Assembly (NCBI GenBank): GCA_902523675.1
Contig: CABZAL010000008.1
Location: 1 to 44,708, forward strand
Reading direction: 5' to 3'
Length of the DNA stretch: 44,708 bases
From: an uncultured Alphaproteobacteria bacterium
Lineage (GTDB): Bacteria > Pseudomonadota > Alphaproteobacteria > Methylaequorales > Methylaequoraceae
Below are positions 15,571 through 22,776 of this stretch, in pieces. Numbering within the stretch: the first letter of the stretch is position 1; each line of letters begins with the position of its first letter. The translations under genes and the position numbers were made by a program. The notes under the pieces were generated by a model. The model saw only the letters and a list, made by a program, of their open reading frames with translations, was not told where the DNA came from and searched no databases.

Positions 15571-16146
15571 ATGAAAAAATTATTACTAACATTTATTTGT
15601 TTGTTTGTGTTTTCTGAAACTAGGTCTAGTGAGGATACAATAGAGGGTAAAATGAATTGTGTTATCAAAGACCAAGTTGTAAAAGATATTGATGAGGGAA
15701 AAGTTTCAACTTTTAGCGGAATTAAAGGTGAATTATCAACTGGGGACTCATTTAAATTAAGTTATAAATTTATATTTCCTAGTTCTTTTGCTTTGAAAAC
15801 AAGTTTGCTTGGTGACATTGAAATGCTATTTAATTTAAAAGAAAGCACTTCTGTTTTTATAGAAAAAAAATATCAACTTATAGAGGCAATAAATAGACCA
15901 TATCAAGAAATATTTCTTCATCAAACACTTATCTTAAGAAGAAACAAATTTTCTGTTGGTTACATGGGAGAAACAATTTTTAAATTAAATAGATATTATA
16001 AAGGAGACTGGGAAGGAGCATTCATAAGTTTAACAAATTTAGCAGAACAACCCATACAATCTTGGAATTTATTTTTTGATTGCAAACATACTTCAACAGA
16101 TAACTATACAAAAGTTTTTGAATCTTTAATTAATTCAAAACCTTAG
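15571..16146 (+). CDS. Secreted protein of unknown function (island cargo)
   Basis: A 191-residue protein with a signal peptide (MKKLLLTFICLFVFSETRSS, cleavage near residue 19-20). The mature part starts with EDTIEGKMNCVIKDQ and ends with LFFDCKHTS, giving two widely separated Cys that could pair in the periplasm. In between, alternating strands (SFKLSYKFIFP, IEMLFNLKES, LILRRNKFSVGYMGETIFKLNRYYKG) suggest an all-beta domain. A weak AAGGAA lies about 10 nt upstream of the ATG. I do not recognise the family. Its signal-peptide DNA closely resembles those at 16221 and 18223, suggesting a family of island cargo genes sharing a leader. Confidence 0.6.
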   Translation: MKKLLLTFICLFVFSETRSSEDTIEGKMNCVIKDQVVKDIDEGKVSTFSGIKGELSTGDSFKLSYKFIFPSSFALKTSLLGDIEMLFNLKESTSVFIEKKYQLIEAINRPYQEIFLHQTLILRRNKFSVGYMGETIFKLNRYYKGDWEGAFISLTNLAEQPIQSWNLFFDCKHTSTDNYTKVFESLINSKP

Positions 16147-16187
16147 TGGTTGTAAACATGAATAACAAAATTCACCCAATAAATCTC

Positions 16188-16214
16188 CTCCACAGTGACC
16201 ATTAATATTAGAAA
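16188..16214 (-). repeat. glmS 3'-end copy B
   Basis: TCCACAGTGACCATTAATATTAGAAA aligns with copy C with one substitution and one missing base over the core, and continues into the flanking A/T part. On the minus strand it reads MVTVEE rather than SVTVE-stop, so it is a decayed or non-coding copy. It lies 7 nt upstream of the broken lipoprotein gene. Confidence 0.45.
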
Positions 16215-16220
16215 TCAATA

Positions 16221-16716
16221 ATGAACAAAATATTACTCATACTGATTTGTTTGTTTGTATCATCTTGTAGTGAAAATCAATCAGTTAAGTTTCTTAAATG
16301 TATTTTTTATGAGCATGAACACCATCCAGATATAAAAAGACTTTTTAGTTCCTTTTATTTAGACCAACAAAACGAATGGTTATATCTTTAGGATAAAAAT
16401 GAATGGTATGAGAAAAATAAAGAATTCAAAAATATTCAAACAAGTTTAACTCTGAAAGATGGTTATTACTCATTCATAATGAAACTTGAATCAAAAAATA
16501 ATTATAAAGACTAGGTTAATAAAGTTAAGTAAATCTTTTGACGAAATTGTTTATCAAAAGACTTTGAATTTATTTAATGAAAAAATTATAAAAAGAAAAG
16601 GTAGTTGTAAAGAAATCAATAAAATGGAATTTTATGTGAATTATAAACCTCAAGAAAAATCTATAAGTCATAAATACTTATACCCTCATTATAGTGAAAC
16701 ACCTTTGAAAAGATAA
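16221..16716 (+). pseudogene. Broken lipoprotein gene
   Basis: The ATG at 16221 opens with a lipoprotein signal (MNKILLILICLFVSSCSENQ; lipobox VSSC with Cys at residue 17). The frame is interrupted by TAG at 16389-16391 after 56 codons, stays open to a second TAG at 16512-16514, and then appears to continue in the +1 frame as KTRLIKLSKSFDEIVYQKTLNLFNEKIIKRKGSCKEI. The KGSCKEI-type ending would fit the terminal Cys of small exported proteins. Two in-frame stops plus a frameshift make this a decayed gene, unless the first 56 residues are still made. It lies between glmS-tail copies B and A. Confidence 0.5.
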
Positions 16717-16786
16717 AAAATAGTAATCTAAATGAAAAAAGATGAGTGAGAGACAAGAAAATGAACAACTCTTTTCACTTTTCTTT

Positions 16787-16828
16787 CTATTCAACGGTCA
16801 AAAATTTAACAAGGTTTCTAGGTTGATC
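16787..16828 (-). repeat. Displaced glmS 3' end (copy A)
   Basis: Read on the minus strand this encodes DQPRNLVKFLTVE-stop, against DQPRNLAKSVTVE-stop at the native glmS end (18607-18648): 10 of 13 residues match. DNA identity is only about 28 of 42, and several differences are synonymous. That is what a once-functional or foreign glmS tail would show, not a recent direct copy. Upstream on the minus strand the reading frame does not continue as GlmS. Confidence 0.75.
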
Positions 16829-16858
16829 ATATTATCTAATTAAAATTTTAACAAGAAC

Positions 16859-17788
16859 TTATCCCTTAAACCCTGTCCAGTATTTCTTTACATAGTCCCT
16901 ATCTATGGAAATTTTAAGTTCTTCAATATGTTTACTTTTCACCTTTTTTTTAATTAATATTTTTAATAATTTTTTATTTCTTGAATTTAATTTATTAACC
17001 AAATCCTCATTTGGTAAACGATTACTTTTTGAACTGTTTTCTTCCGGTTTAACATATACAAGGTTCCACAAATCATCAGAATACATATATGACCAAGGTA
17101 TTATATGGTCTACTGAAGTTGTACCTGTTATCTTTTCCCCAGTTAAAAAACATATTTTTTTTGGATTCTCAAAATCTAAAAATTTATGAAATAACTTTAA
17201 ATTTCCCCTTTTTGGTGTTTTATCCCTTTCAACACCCCTTATCTTTTTGGATATTCTTGGTGAACCATCTGTTTCCTCAAGTTTTTGAGTCCATCTATAA
17301 TTAATTATTTGATAAAGAATCTCTGAATATTCTTTTAAAAACCTTGGGTTAGAAATTTTTATCTCTCTTTTTTGAATATTAGGTTTGTAGAAGTTAGAAA
17401 CCTTTTTTTCTAAAATCAAAAACCTTTCACAGACATCTTGAGTTAATACTTTACTTATTTTTTGTATAGGAATTTTAATTTTATTTTGAACTCTAATAAA
17501 CGATTCTGGTTTATAACCAAATTTTACTTGATAATCTCTAATACAATTCTCGACTATTTGAATAATTGTGGGTTTTTTATTTCTGTTTTGTCCCTGATTT
17601 AAATCAAAAAAAATACATTGATTCCAATAGTATTTAAAAATTAGAGGAGATAAATCATCAAAATGAATAATTTTTTTTGGTGACTCTTCACAAATTTCAA
17701 CTATTGATCTAATCCATGACATCTTATAAGTATTCTCCATAGATCCATTCATTATTAGATTTAAGAGTTCTTTTAGTTCAGTATTCAT
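16859..17788 (-). CDS. HNH endonuclease
   Basis: A 309-residue protein with a C-terminal HNH nuclease domain. D227-H228 in VDHIIPWS supplies the catalytic His and first metal ligand. W241-N242 in DDLWNLVYV gives the central Asn, and K254-x-N256 in SSKSNRLP closes the motif. A single Cys (C213 in CFLTGEKI) precedes it, with no full zinc-knuckle pairs visible. The N-terminal ~200 residues are helical and open with LLNLIMNGSMENTYKMSWIRSIVEI, a layout I associate with stand-alone restriction- or defence-type HNH proteins. The start codon overlaps the HIT gene stop by 4 nt (ATGA), so the two are translated together. The target is probably DNA. No methyltransferase is nearby. Confidence 0.82.
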   Translation of the reverse strand: MNTELKELLNLIMNGSMENTYKMSWIRSIVEICEESPKKIIHFDDLSPLIFKYYWNQCIFFDLNQGQNRNKKPTIIQIVENCIRDYQVKFGYKPESFIRVQNKIKIPIQKISKVLTQDVCERFLILEKKVSNFYKPNIQKREIKISNPRFLKEYSEILYQIINYRWTQKLEETDGSPRISKKIRGVERDKTPKRGNLKLFHKFLDFENPKKICFLTGEKITGTTSVDHIIPWSYMYSDDLWNLVYVKPEENSSKSNRLPNEDLVNKLNSRNKKLLKILIKKKVKSKHIEELKISIDRDYVKKYWTGFKG

Positions 17789-18153
17789 TTATATTTTTGT
17801 TTGTTTGGTATAACACATCTTATACCTCCCGTAGGATCATCAACATCCTTTGGGTATCTTGGAATAATGTGTATGTGTAAATGATCTACTGTTTGACCAC
17901 TTACTTTTCCACAATTTATACCTACATTAAATCCGGAAGGATTAAATTTTTCATCTAGATACTTCTTGGTTTTAAAAAGTAATTTATTTAACCCAATTAT
18001 TTCTTCCTCTGTTGAATCAAAATAATCTGAATATATTCTATTAGGAATAATCAGACAATGACCCCTACTCACAGGAAATTTATCAAAAATAACAAAACCT
18101 ACAGAGTTTTCAAAAATTCTTTCTCTGTTATCTAAAAATGGACTTTCAGACAT
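17785..18153 (-). CDS. HIT family hydrolase
   Basis: A 122-residue histidine-triad protein. The nucleotide-binding motif HLHIHIIPR puts the triad at H91, H93 and H95, and upstream blocks IFDKFPVSRGHCLIIPNR and GFNVGINCGKVSGQTVDH are typical. The C-terminal extension DVDDPTGGIRCVIPNKQKY marks a subfamily I recall beside or fused to nucleases and helicases in defence-like loci; that recollection was not checked. HIT enzymes hydrolyse or transfer nucleoside monophosphates (for example Ap4A or AMP adducts). The overlap with the HNH gene suggests a functional pair in which HIT makes or removes a nucleotide signal or adduct. The ATG lies inside a truncated secretory leader ORF (18146-18223). Confidence 0.85.
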   Translation of the reverse strand: MSESPFLDNRERIFENSVGFVIFDKFPVSRGHCLIIPNRIYSDYFDSTEEEIIGLNKLLFKTKKYLDEKFNPSGFNVGINCGKVSGQTVDHLHIHIIPRYPKDVDDPTGGIRCVIPNKQKYK

Positions 18154-18223
18154 TATAGGACTTCTCTATTTTCACTTCAAAAGAAACAAATAAACAAATC
18201 AATATCAGTAATAGTTTTTTCAT
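18146..18223 (-). pseudogene. Orphan secretory leader fragment (25 aa)
   Basis: On the minus strand an ATG at 18223 starts MKKLLLILICLFVSFEVKIEKSYNV and then stops, with the TGA 8 nt inside the HIT coding region. The first 13 residues and their DNA match the signal peptides at 15571 and 16221. It is probably the remains of a secreted-protein gene cut off when the HIT/HNH pair arrived. Alternatively it is now a translated leader that couples ribosomes to the HIT start. Confidence 0.45.
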
Positions 18224-18283
18224 TTAAAAAAAATCCATAACGATCCAAATATGAGAATATCTATTAAAATCACTTTTGTAAAA

Positions 18284-18496
18284 CTACTCATAAACCAACT
18301 CACCACTTGTTATTTCACCTAACTTACTTTTATTCTTTTCTAAATGTCTATTATATTTCTTTATTAACTCAAACACTAAACTTGGATAAAACTTTTTTCC
18401 TCTATAACTCAGTAGATTAATCTTATTAAAATAATGACTTATCATTTTATAAGTATGACCACATTCTCTAAAAAATATAATCTTATCAATCAACAT
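18284..18496 (-). CDS. Small recombinase-domain-like protein (70 aa)
   Basis: A 70-residue basic protein: IIFFRECGHTYKMISHYFNKINLLSYRGKKFYPSLVFELIKKYNRHLEK. It aligns with the C-terminal half of the protein at 15236-15523 (YRKISQYLN against YKMISHYFN, KxxxxxR turn, VxxxxKKY), the pattern of the recombinase domain of serine recombinases without a catalytic domain. It may be a DNA-binding accessory factor or a degraded recombinase. It lies just inside the right end of the island, 110 nt from the glmS stop, and reads inward, mirroring the left-end ORF. The start codon is an ATG at 18496; no strong ribosome binding site was seen. Confidence 0.45.
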   Translation of the reverse strand: MLIDKIIFFRECGHTYKMISHYFNKINLLSYRGKKFYPSLVFELIKKYNRHLEKNKSKLGEITSGELVYE

Positions 18497-18520
18497 TTTT
18501 TGATATGGAGAGTACGGATA

Positions 18521-18559
18521 AGAATTCAGTCTTATGTTTGATATCTTATAGTGAATTCT
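18521..18559. repeat. Inverted repeat AGAATTCA/TGAATTCT
   Basis: An exact 8-bp inverted repeat (18521-18528 and 18552-18559) with a 23-nt spacer, located between the glmS stop and the 70-aa ORF. It could be a weak transcriptional stem-loop behind glmS or a recombinase site. The long spacer makes an intrinsic terminator unlikely. Confidence 0.3.
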
Positions 18560-18606
18560 GAGGGTGATGTTTGTATAATCTCAAAAACTATACATACAAA
18601 ACGAAA

Positions 18607-18648
18607 TCATTCCACGGTAACCGATTTTGCCAAATTTCTTGGTTGGTC
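18607..18648 (-). repeat. Native glmS 3' end (presumed attachment site)
   Basis: The last 13 codons and stop of glmS (DQPRNLAKSVTVE). Related copies lie at 16787-16828, 16188-16214 and 15212-15240 in the same orientation. This is the functional copy and would be the attachment site if the island arrived by site-specific insertion. Tn7 is the classic user of glmS 3' ends, but it inserts downstream without duplicating coding sequence. Confidence 0.55.
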
Positions 18649-20427
18649 TACATCAGTACCCTTTGAGACAGCAACATAATACGCTAAAAGTTGAACGGGC
18701 AAACAATACACTATCGGAATTACAAAATTATGTGAATTCGGCAAAATTATTTTTTTAACATTTAAATTGGAAATTTTTTTTTCTCCTTTTTTATCAGTTA
18801 ATAAGAACACTTTTCCTCCTCTTGCTAAAATTTCTTGTGTGTTTGAGATATTTTTTTCAAACAATTCATCTGAGGGTGAAATTATAATAACTGGCATTAA
18901 TTCGTCAACTAACGCGATAGGACCATGTTTCATTTCTCCTGATGCATAACCTTCAGCATGTATATAAGAAATTTCCTTTAATTTAAGTGCTCCCTCTAAT
19001 GCAATTGGATAGCATGAACCTCTTCCTAAAAAAAGTGTACTTTTTGAATTTACTATTTCAGAGGATACGTCTTTAATTTTTTCAATTGAATTTAAAATTT
19101 CAGACATTTTGGAGGGTAATTCAATCAGACTTTTGGTAAGTTCTTCTTCAGTTTTTTGTGATATTACTTTTCTTGATCTTGAAATTACAATTGTCATACA
19201 TGCCAGAAGTGCTAGTTGGGCAGTTAATGCTTTCGTAGACGCAACTCCAATTTCAGGACCAGCAGATATTGGTAAACAAATGTCAACCTCTCTTGCAATA
19301 CTACTTTCTGCAACATTAACAATTCCTATAGTCTTTGATTTTTTTGATTTAACATGCCTTAGTGCTGCCAATGTGTCAGCTGTTTCACCTGATTGAGAAA
19401 TAAAAACTAAAACATGATCATCGTTTGTTATTAACTCTTTATATCTAAATTCTGAAGCTAATTCGGCAGAACAATCAACCTTTAGATATTTTTGCAACCA
19501 ATATGTAGCAGTTAAACAAGCATAATATGAAGTACCACAAGCAATCAGATTTATTTTTTTAATATTAGACCAATCAAAATTTAAGTCTGGTATGTTAATT
19601 TTTTTTTTGGAAGGATCAATAAATCTTAATAACGAATTACCAATAACTGATGGCTGTTCAAAAATTTCCTTTTGCATGTAGTGATTGAAATTTCCTTTGC
19701 CAATATTTGAACCTGAAGTTGAAATTACGGATGTTTTCCTTTCAACTTTTTTATTGTGCGAATTTATTACGAAATATGATTGATCCTCGACATAAACAAC
19801 ATCTCCTTCTTCTAAAAAACAAACATTTTGAGTAAAAGGTGCCAAGGCTAAAGAATCTGAACCTAAAAAAATTTTCTCATCTTTGAAACCAAATGCAAGT
19901 GGACTTCCTTTTCTAGCCCCTATTAGTACATTATAATCAGAAAATAAAACAGCAATAGCGAATGAGCCTTTTAACTGAGGGAGAGTTTTTTTTATTGACT
20001 CAAGTGGATCCAATCCTTCATTTAAAAAATCTGTTAATAAATTTGCTATTACTTCACTATCGGTTTGCGACTTAAAATTATGGCCTTTTTTACTGAGAGT
20101 TTTTTTTAGTATATCAAAGTTTTCAATTATACCATTATGAACTAATGCTACTTTTTCTGTAACATGTGGATGTGCATTAATCTCAGAAGGTACTCCATGT
20201 GTTGCCCAACGGGTATGACCTATTCCAATTTTGCCGTTAATTTTTTTTTTTTTTAAAATTTTTTTTAGGTTTTCTAGTTTGCCTTCGGCTCTAACACTAT
20301 TTATTCTTTGCTTATTAAAAACAGCTAAACCAGAAGAATCATAACCTCTGTACTCCAGTCTTGAAAGACCTTCTATAATATCATCTACGACTGAGTTAGT
20401 TCCAAAAACCCCAAATATTCCACACAT
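18607..20427 (-). CDS. glmS: Glutamine-fructose-6-phosphate aminotransferase
   Basis: Makes glucosamine-6-phosphate from fructose-6-phosphate and glutamine, the first step to UDP-GlcNAc for peptidoglycan and LPS. At 606 residues it is full length. The N-terminal Ntn glutaminase starts with the catalytic Cys (MCGIFGVFG) and includes YRGYDSSG, GHTRWATHG and NAHPH. The two SIS sugar-isomerase domains carry ACGTSYYA and FISQSGETADT, then GRGSCYPIALEGALKLKEISYIHAEGY with the Schiff-base region. The C-terminal tail is DQPRNLAKSVTVE. The ATG follows the glmU stop directly, so the two are translationally coupled. The 3' end acts as an integration target (see the repeats downstream). No glmS ribozyme was recognised. 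Confidence 0.97.
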   Translation of the reverse strand: MCGIFGVFGTNSVVDDIIEGLSRLEYRGYDSSGLAVFNKQRINSVRAEGKLENLKKILKKKKINGKIGIGHTRWATHGVPSEINAHPHVTEKVALVHNGIIENFDILKKTLSKKGHNFKSQTDSEVIANLLTDFLNEGLDPLESIKKTLPQLKGSFAIAVLFSDYNVLIGARKGSPLAFGFKDEKIFLGSDSLALAPFTQNVCFLEEGDVVYVEDQSYFVINSHNKKVERKTSVISTSGSNIGKGNFNHYMQKEIFEQPSVIGNSLLRFIDPSKKKINIPDLNFDWSNIKKINLIACGTSYYACLTATYWLQKYLKVDCSAELASEFRYKELITNDDHVLVFISQSGETADTLAALRHVKSKKSKTIGIVNVAESSIAREVDICLPISAGPEIGVASTKALTAQLALLACMTIVISRSRKVISQKTEEELTKSLIELPSKMSEILNSIEKIKDVSSEIVNSKSTLFLGRGSCYPIALEGALKLKEISYIHAEGYASGEMKHGPIALVDELMPVIIISPSDELFEKNISNTQEILARGGKVFLLTDKKGEKKISNLNVKKIILPNSHNFVIPIVYCLPVQLLAYYVAVSKGTDVDQPRNLAKSVTVE

Positions 20428-21744
20428 TTATTTACTCTTCATATTTTTTTTTTTTACTAATGTAGATTTTCTAAATACTGTAGTATTTCTTGAAACATCA
20501 TTCTTGAGGACTGTCCCGGCTCCAACTATTGAGTTTTTTTTTATTTTTATTGGAGCAATTAAAGATGAATTTGATCCAATAAAACAATTTTCACCAATTT
20601 CTGTTTTATTTTTATTCTTTCCATCATAATTGCAAGTAATAGTACCTGCACCTATGTTGGTATTAAGGTCAATAGATGCGTCTCCAATGTATGATAGGTG
20701 GGAAATTTTTACATTTTGTGAAATTTTTGATTTTTTTAATTCAACAAAATTTCCAATCCTTGTATCTTTTTCAATATTCGTATGACTTCTTATTCTAGCA
20801 AATGGACCAATTTCACAATTCTCAGCAATATAAACATCTTCAAGATTTGAAAAGCTTTTGACTTTTACATTTTTATCAATTTTTACATTTTTCCCGAAGT
20901 AAACATTGGGATAAATAACTGAATCTTTGCCAATTTTTGTATCGTAACTGAAATAAACTGAATTTTTATCAAGGATTGATACCCCATTTTTGGATAAGTT
21001 TTGATATTTAAGTTTTTGAAAAATATTATTTATATGATGTAAATCTTCTCTATCATTTACACCTAAAGTTTCTTCATAATCGCATTTATGGTAAACAACA
21101 GTTTTTTTATTTTTAACAAAGATATGTACTAGATCCGTAAGAAAAAACTCCTTTTTAGAATTGTTTGACTTTAAATTAGTAAGAAAGTCAAGAAGCAATT
21201 TTGTCTTTACGGCCATCACACCTGAGTTACATAATGAAATTTTCCTATCTTCTGGTGTTGCTTCTGAAAACTCAACGATTTTTTGAACGATACCGTTCTT
21301 TAACATCACTCTTCCATAATTTTTTGGATCTTCAGGTTGCATCGCTAGAATAGTTAAATCTGCTTTGTTTTTACATTTTAAAACCAACTTTTTAAGTGTG
21401 TTTATTTTAATCAACGGTGTGTCAGCAAATAAAATAAGTGTGACATCATTAATATTAACGTACCTTAAGTCTTTGACACATTTAACCGCATGTCCAGTTC
21501 CTAATTGTTTTTTTTGTACTGAAAATTTCAAATTCTGATCTTTATATAGTTTTGAAATTTCTTTAGTTTTTTCTGCAATTTCATTTGAAACTACAATGTT
21601 GAAAGAATTTGGTTTAAGTTGCTTGATTGAATCAATAACATGGTACAGAAGAGGGTAATTGGCAATTTCATGAAATACTTTTGGTTTAGACGAATTCATT
21701 CTAGTACCTTTTCCTGCAGCTAGAATAATTACAGATAAAAACAT
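20428..21744 (-). CDS. glmU: Bifunctional UDP-GlcNAc pyrophosphorylase / GlcN-1-P acetyltransferase
   Basis: Performs the last two steps of UDP-N-acetylglucosamine synthesis. I place the start at the ATG at 21744 (MFLSVIILAAGKGTRM); an earlier in-frame ATG at 21804 would add 20 hydrophobic residues not found in the family. From there the protein is 438 residues, slightly shorter than usual. The uridylyltransferase domain has LAAGKGTRMNSSKPK at residues 7-21, QLGTGHAVK, and the LFADTPL metal site. The C-terminal left-handed beta-helix shows hexapeptide repeats (IGPFARIRSHTNIEKDTRIGNFVELKK) and the acetyl-CoA site GAGTITCNYDGKNK. It is adjacent to glmS with no gap and divergent from the HAD phosphatase gene. 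Confidence 0.96.
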   Translation of the reverse strand: MFLSVIILAAGKGTRMNSSKPKVFHEIANYPLLYHVIDSIKQLKPNSFNIVVSNEIAEKTKEISKLYKDQNLKFSVQKKQLGTGHAVKCVKDLRYVNINDVTLILFADTPLIKINTLKKLVLKCKNKADLTILAMQPEDPKNYGRVMLKNGIVQKIVEFSEATPEDRKISLCNSGVMAVKTKLLLDFLTNLKSNNSKKEFFLTDLVHIFVKNKKTVVYHKCDYEETLGVNDREDLHHINNIFQKLKYQNLSKNGVSILDKNSVYFSYDTKIGKDSVIYPNVYFGKNVKIDKNVKVKSFSNLEDVYIAENCEIGPFARIRSHTNIEKDTRIGNFVELKKSKISQNVKISHLSYIGDASIDLNTNIGAGTITCNYDGKNKNKTEIGENCFIGSNSSLIAPIKIKKNSIVGAGTVLKNDVSRNTTVFRKSTLVKKKNMKSK

Positions 21745-21813
21745 AATAATTAATATATAAGTGATTAAATATTTGTATATTATTAAAATTAAATAATTTA
21801 TCACATTTTTTTT

Positions 21814-22467
21814 ATGACAAAAATTAAAAGTTTAATATTTGATCTTGACGGCACGCTTATCAACACTGCTCCAGATTTAATGAATGCATTAAATTTTGTA
21901 CTCAAAGAAAATAATTTAAAAGAAATTGAATCTAAATATATCGGAAACCTTGTGGGTTTTGGTGCACTAAATATGATTAAAAAAGGTTTCAGCTATAATG
22001 GGAAATTTCCTAATGAATGTGAATTGATAGATCATACAAAAAAATTTCTTTACCACTATGAAAAAAATAGCTCAAAGTATTCATATCTTTATCCTGGAGT
22101 AAAAAAAACACTTTATATTCTATCTAAAAGAAATATAATTTTAAATGTTTGTACTAATAAAAATCAATTTCTTGCTAATAAAGTACTCAAAGAGTTAAAA
22201 ATCAAAAATTATTTTAAGATTATTCTCGGTTCATCAAATTCTTTAAAACTTAAACCTGATATCGAAATGATTAGTTTCATAATGAAAAAATTAAAACTAC
22301 ACAAAAATGAAACAATTATGGTGGGTGATAGTATTAACGATATACATCCTGCTAAAGTTTTAAATATAAAGTCATTTTTTGTAACTTACGGCTTTGGGGA
22401 AAATTTTGAATTTAATACAAAAAATAAAATTACAAGATTTAATCAAATCTTGAAATACATAAATTAG
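21814..22467 (+). CDS. gph: HAD-family phosphatase (phosphoglycolate phosphatase-like)
   Basis: A 217-residue haloacid-dehalogenase hydrolase with a helical cap, most like phosphoglycolate phosphatase. Motif I DLDGT is at residues 10-14 (nucleophile D10, general acid D12). Motif II is the Thr/Asn of NVCTNKN, motif III the Lys in SLKLKPDIEMI, and motif IV VGDSINDIHPAK. Gph normally detoxifies 2-phosphoglycolate from DNA-end repair. Substrate prediction within this family is uncertain, so other phosphomonoesters are possible. It is divergent from glmU across a 69-nt gap that should hold both promoters. Its stop overlaps a small ORF on the other strand by a few bases. Confidence 0.85.
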   Translation: MTKIKSLIFDLDGTLINTAPDLMNALNFVLKENNLKEIESKYIGNLVGFGALNMIKKGFSYNGKFPNECELIDHTKKFLYHYEKNSSKYSYLYPGVKKTLYILSKRNIILNVCTNKNQFLANKVLKELKIKNYFKIILGSSNSLKLKPDIEMISFIMKKLKLHKNETIMVGDSINDIHPAKVLNIKSFFVTYGFGENFEFNTKNKITRFNQILKYIN

Positions 22468-22595
22468 ATTTTTATTTTTTCAGTAAAAAAAAGATTTATT
22501 TCTGACAGAACAGAATATATTGTGACAATAGCTATTAAAAGAGCTAAAAATCCAATTAAATAAAAGTATTTGTAAAAGTTATTATTCATCACCAT
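22464..22595 (-). CDS. Possible small single-span membrane protein (43 aa)
   Basis: On the minus strand MVMNNNFYKYFYLIGFLALL continues to a 43-residue frame with one strong transmembrane segment (about residues 11-31) and a short basic end (FTEKIKI). It ends convergently, 4 nt inside gph. It occupies the only otherwise empty stretch (22468-22776) between gph and tsaC. The rest of that stretch, 22596-22776, is plain A/T-rich DNA, presumably including the tsaC promoter, with nothing else I can identify. Confidence 0.35.
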   Translation of the reverse strand: MVMNNNFYKYFYLIGFLALLIAIVTIYSVLSEINLFFTEKIKI

Positions 22596-22776
22596 AATAT
22601 ACAATTACATTACTAAATTAAAACCTAATAAAGGAAAAATTTAATAATCGATAGAGAAATAAGTTGATTTATTGTTTCTTTAATTGAAAAATCTTTTTCA
22701 CAAAAAAATAAAAATTAACTATTAAAATGATTCCAATACAGAAATAAATATTTTTAATATTAATAAGTTAAGTGTA

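Larger units (their letters stand above)
15212..18606. mobile_element. glmS-downstream accretion island
   Basis: A 3.4-kb accessory block immediately downstream of glmS, bounded on the right by the native glmS stop and on the left by a short copy of the glmS 3' end. Further copies subdivide it at about 16188 and 16787. All copies run in the same direction as glmS. The segments carry different cargo: 15236-16146 (recombinase-domain-like ORF, secreted protein), 16221-16716 (broken lipoprotein gene), and 16859-18496 (HNH, HIT, leader relic, second recombinase-domain-like ORF). No full integrase or transposase is present. Interpretation: tandem integrations at a glmS attachment site, now partly decayed. 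The repeats are seen; the mechanism is inferred. Confidence 0.6.

Noticed and set aside
15212-18648. Tn7-type transposition as the cause of the glmS-linked island
   Set aside because: No tnsABCD genes, no Tn7-like end repeats and no 5-bp target duplication were seen, and Tn7 does not copy the glmS coding end.
21745-21804. 20-residue N-terminal extension of GlmU
   Set aside because: It would place hydrophobic residues before the LAAGKGTRM nucleotide loop, which in the family is within the first dozen residues.
22596-22776. Further hydrophobic minus-strand frame (KNIYFCIGIILIVNFYFF)
   Set aside because: It has no ATG, GTG or TTG start and looks like translated A/T-rich spacer.
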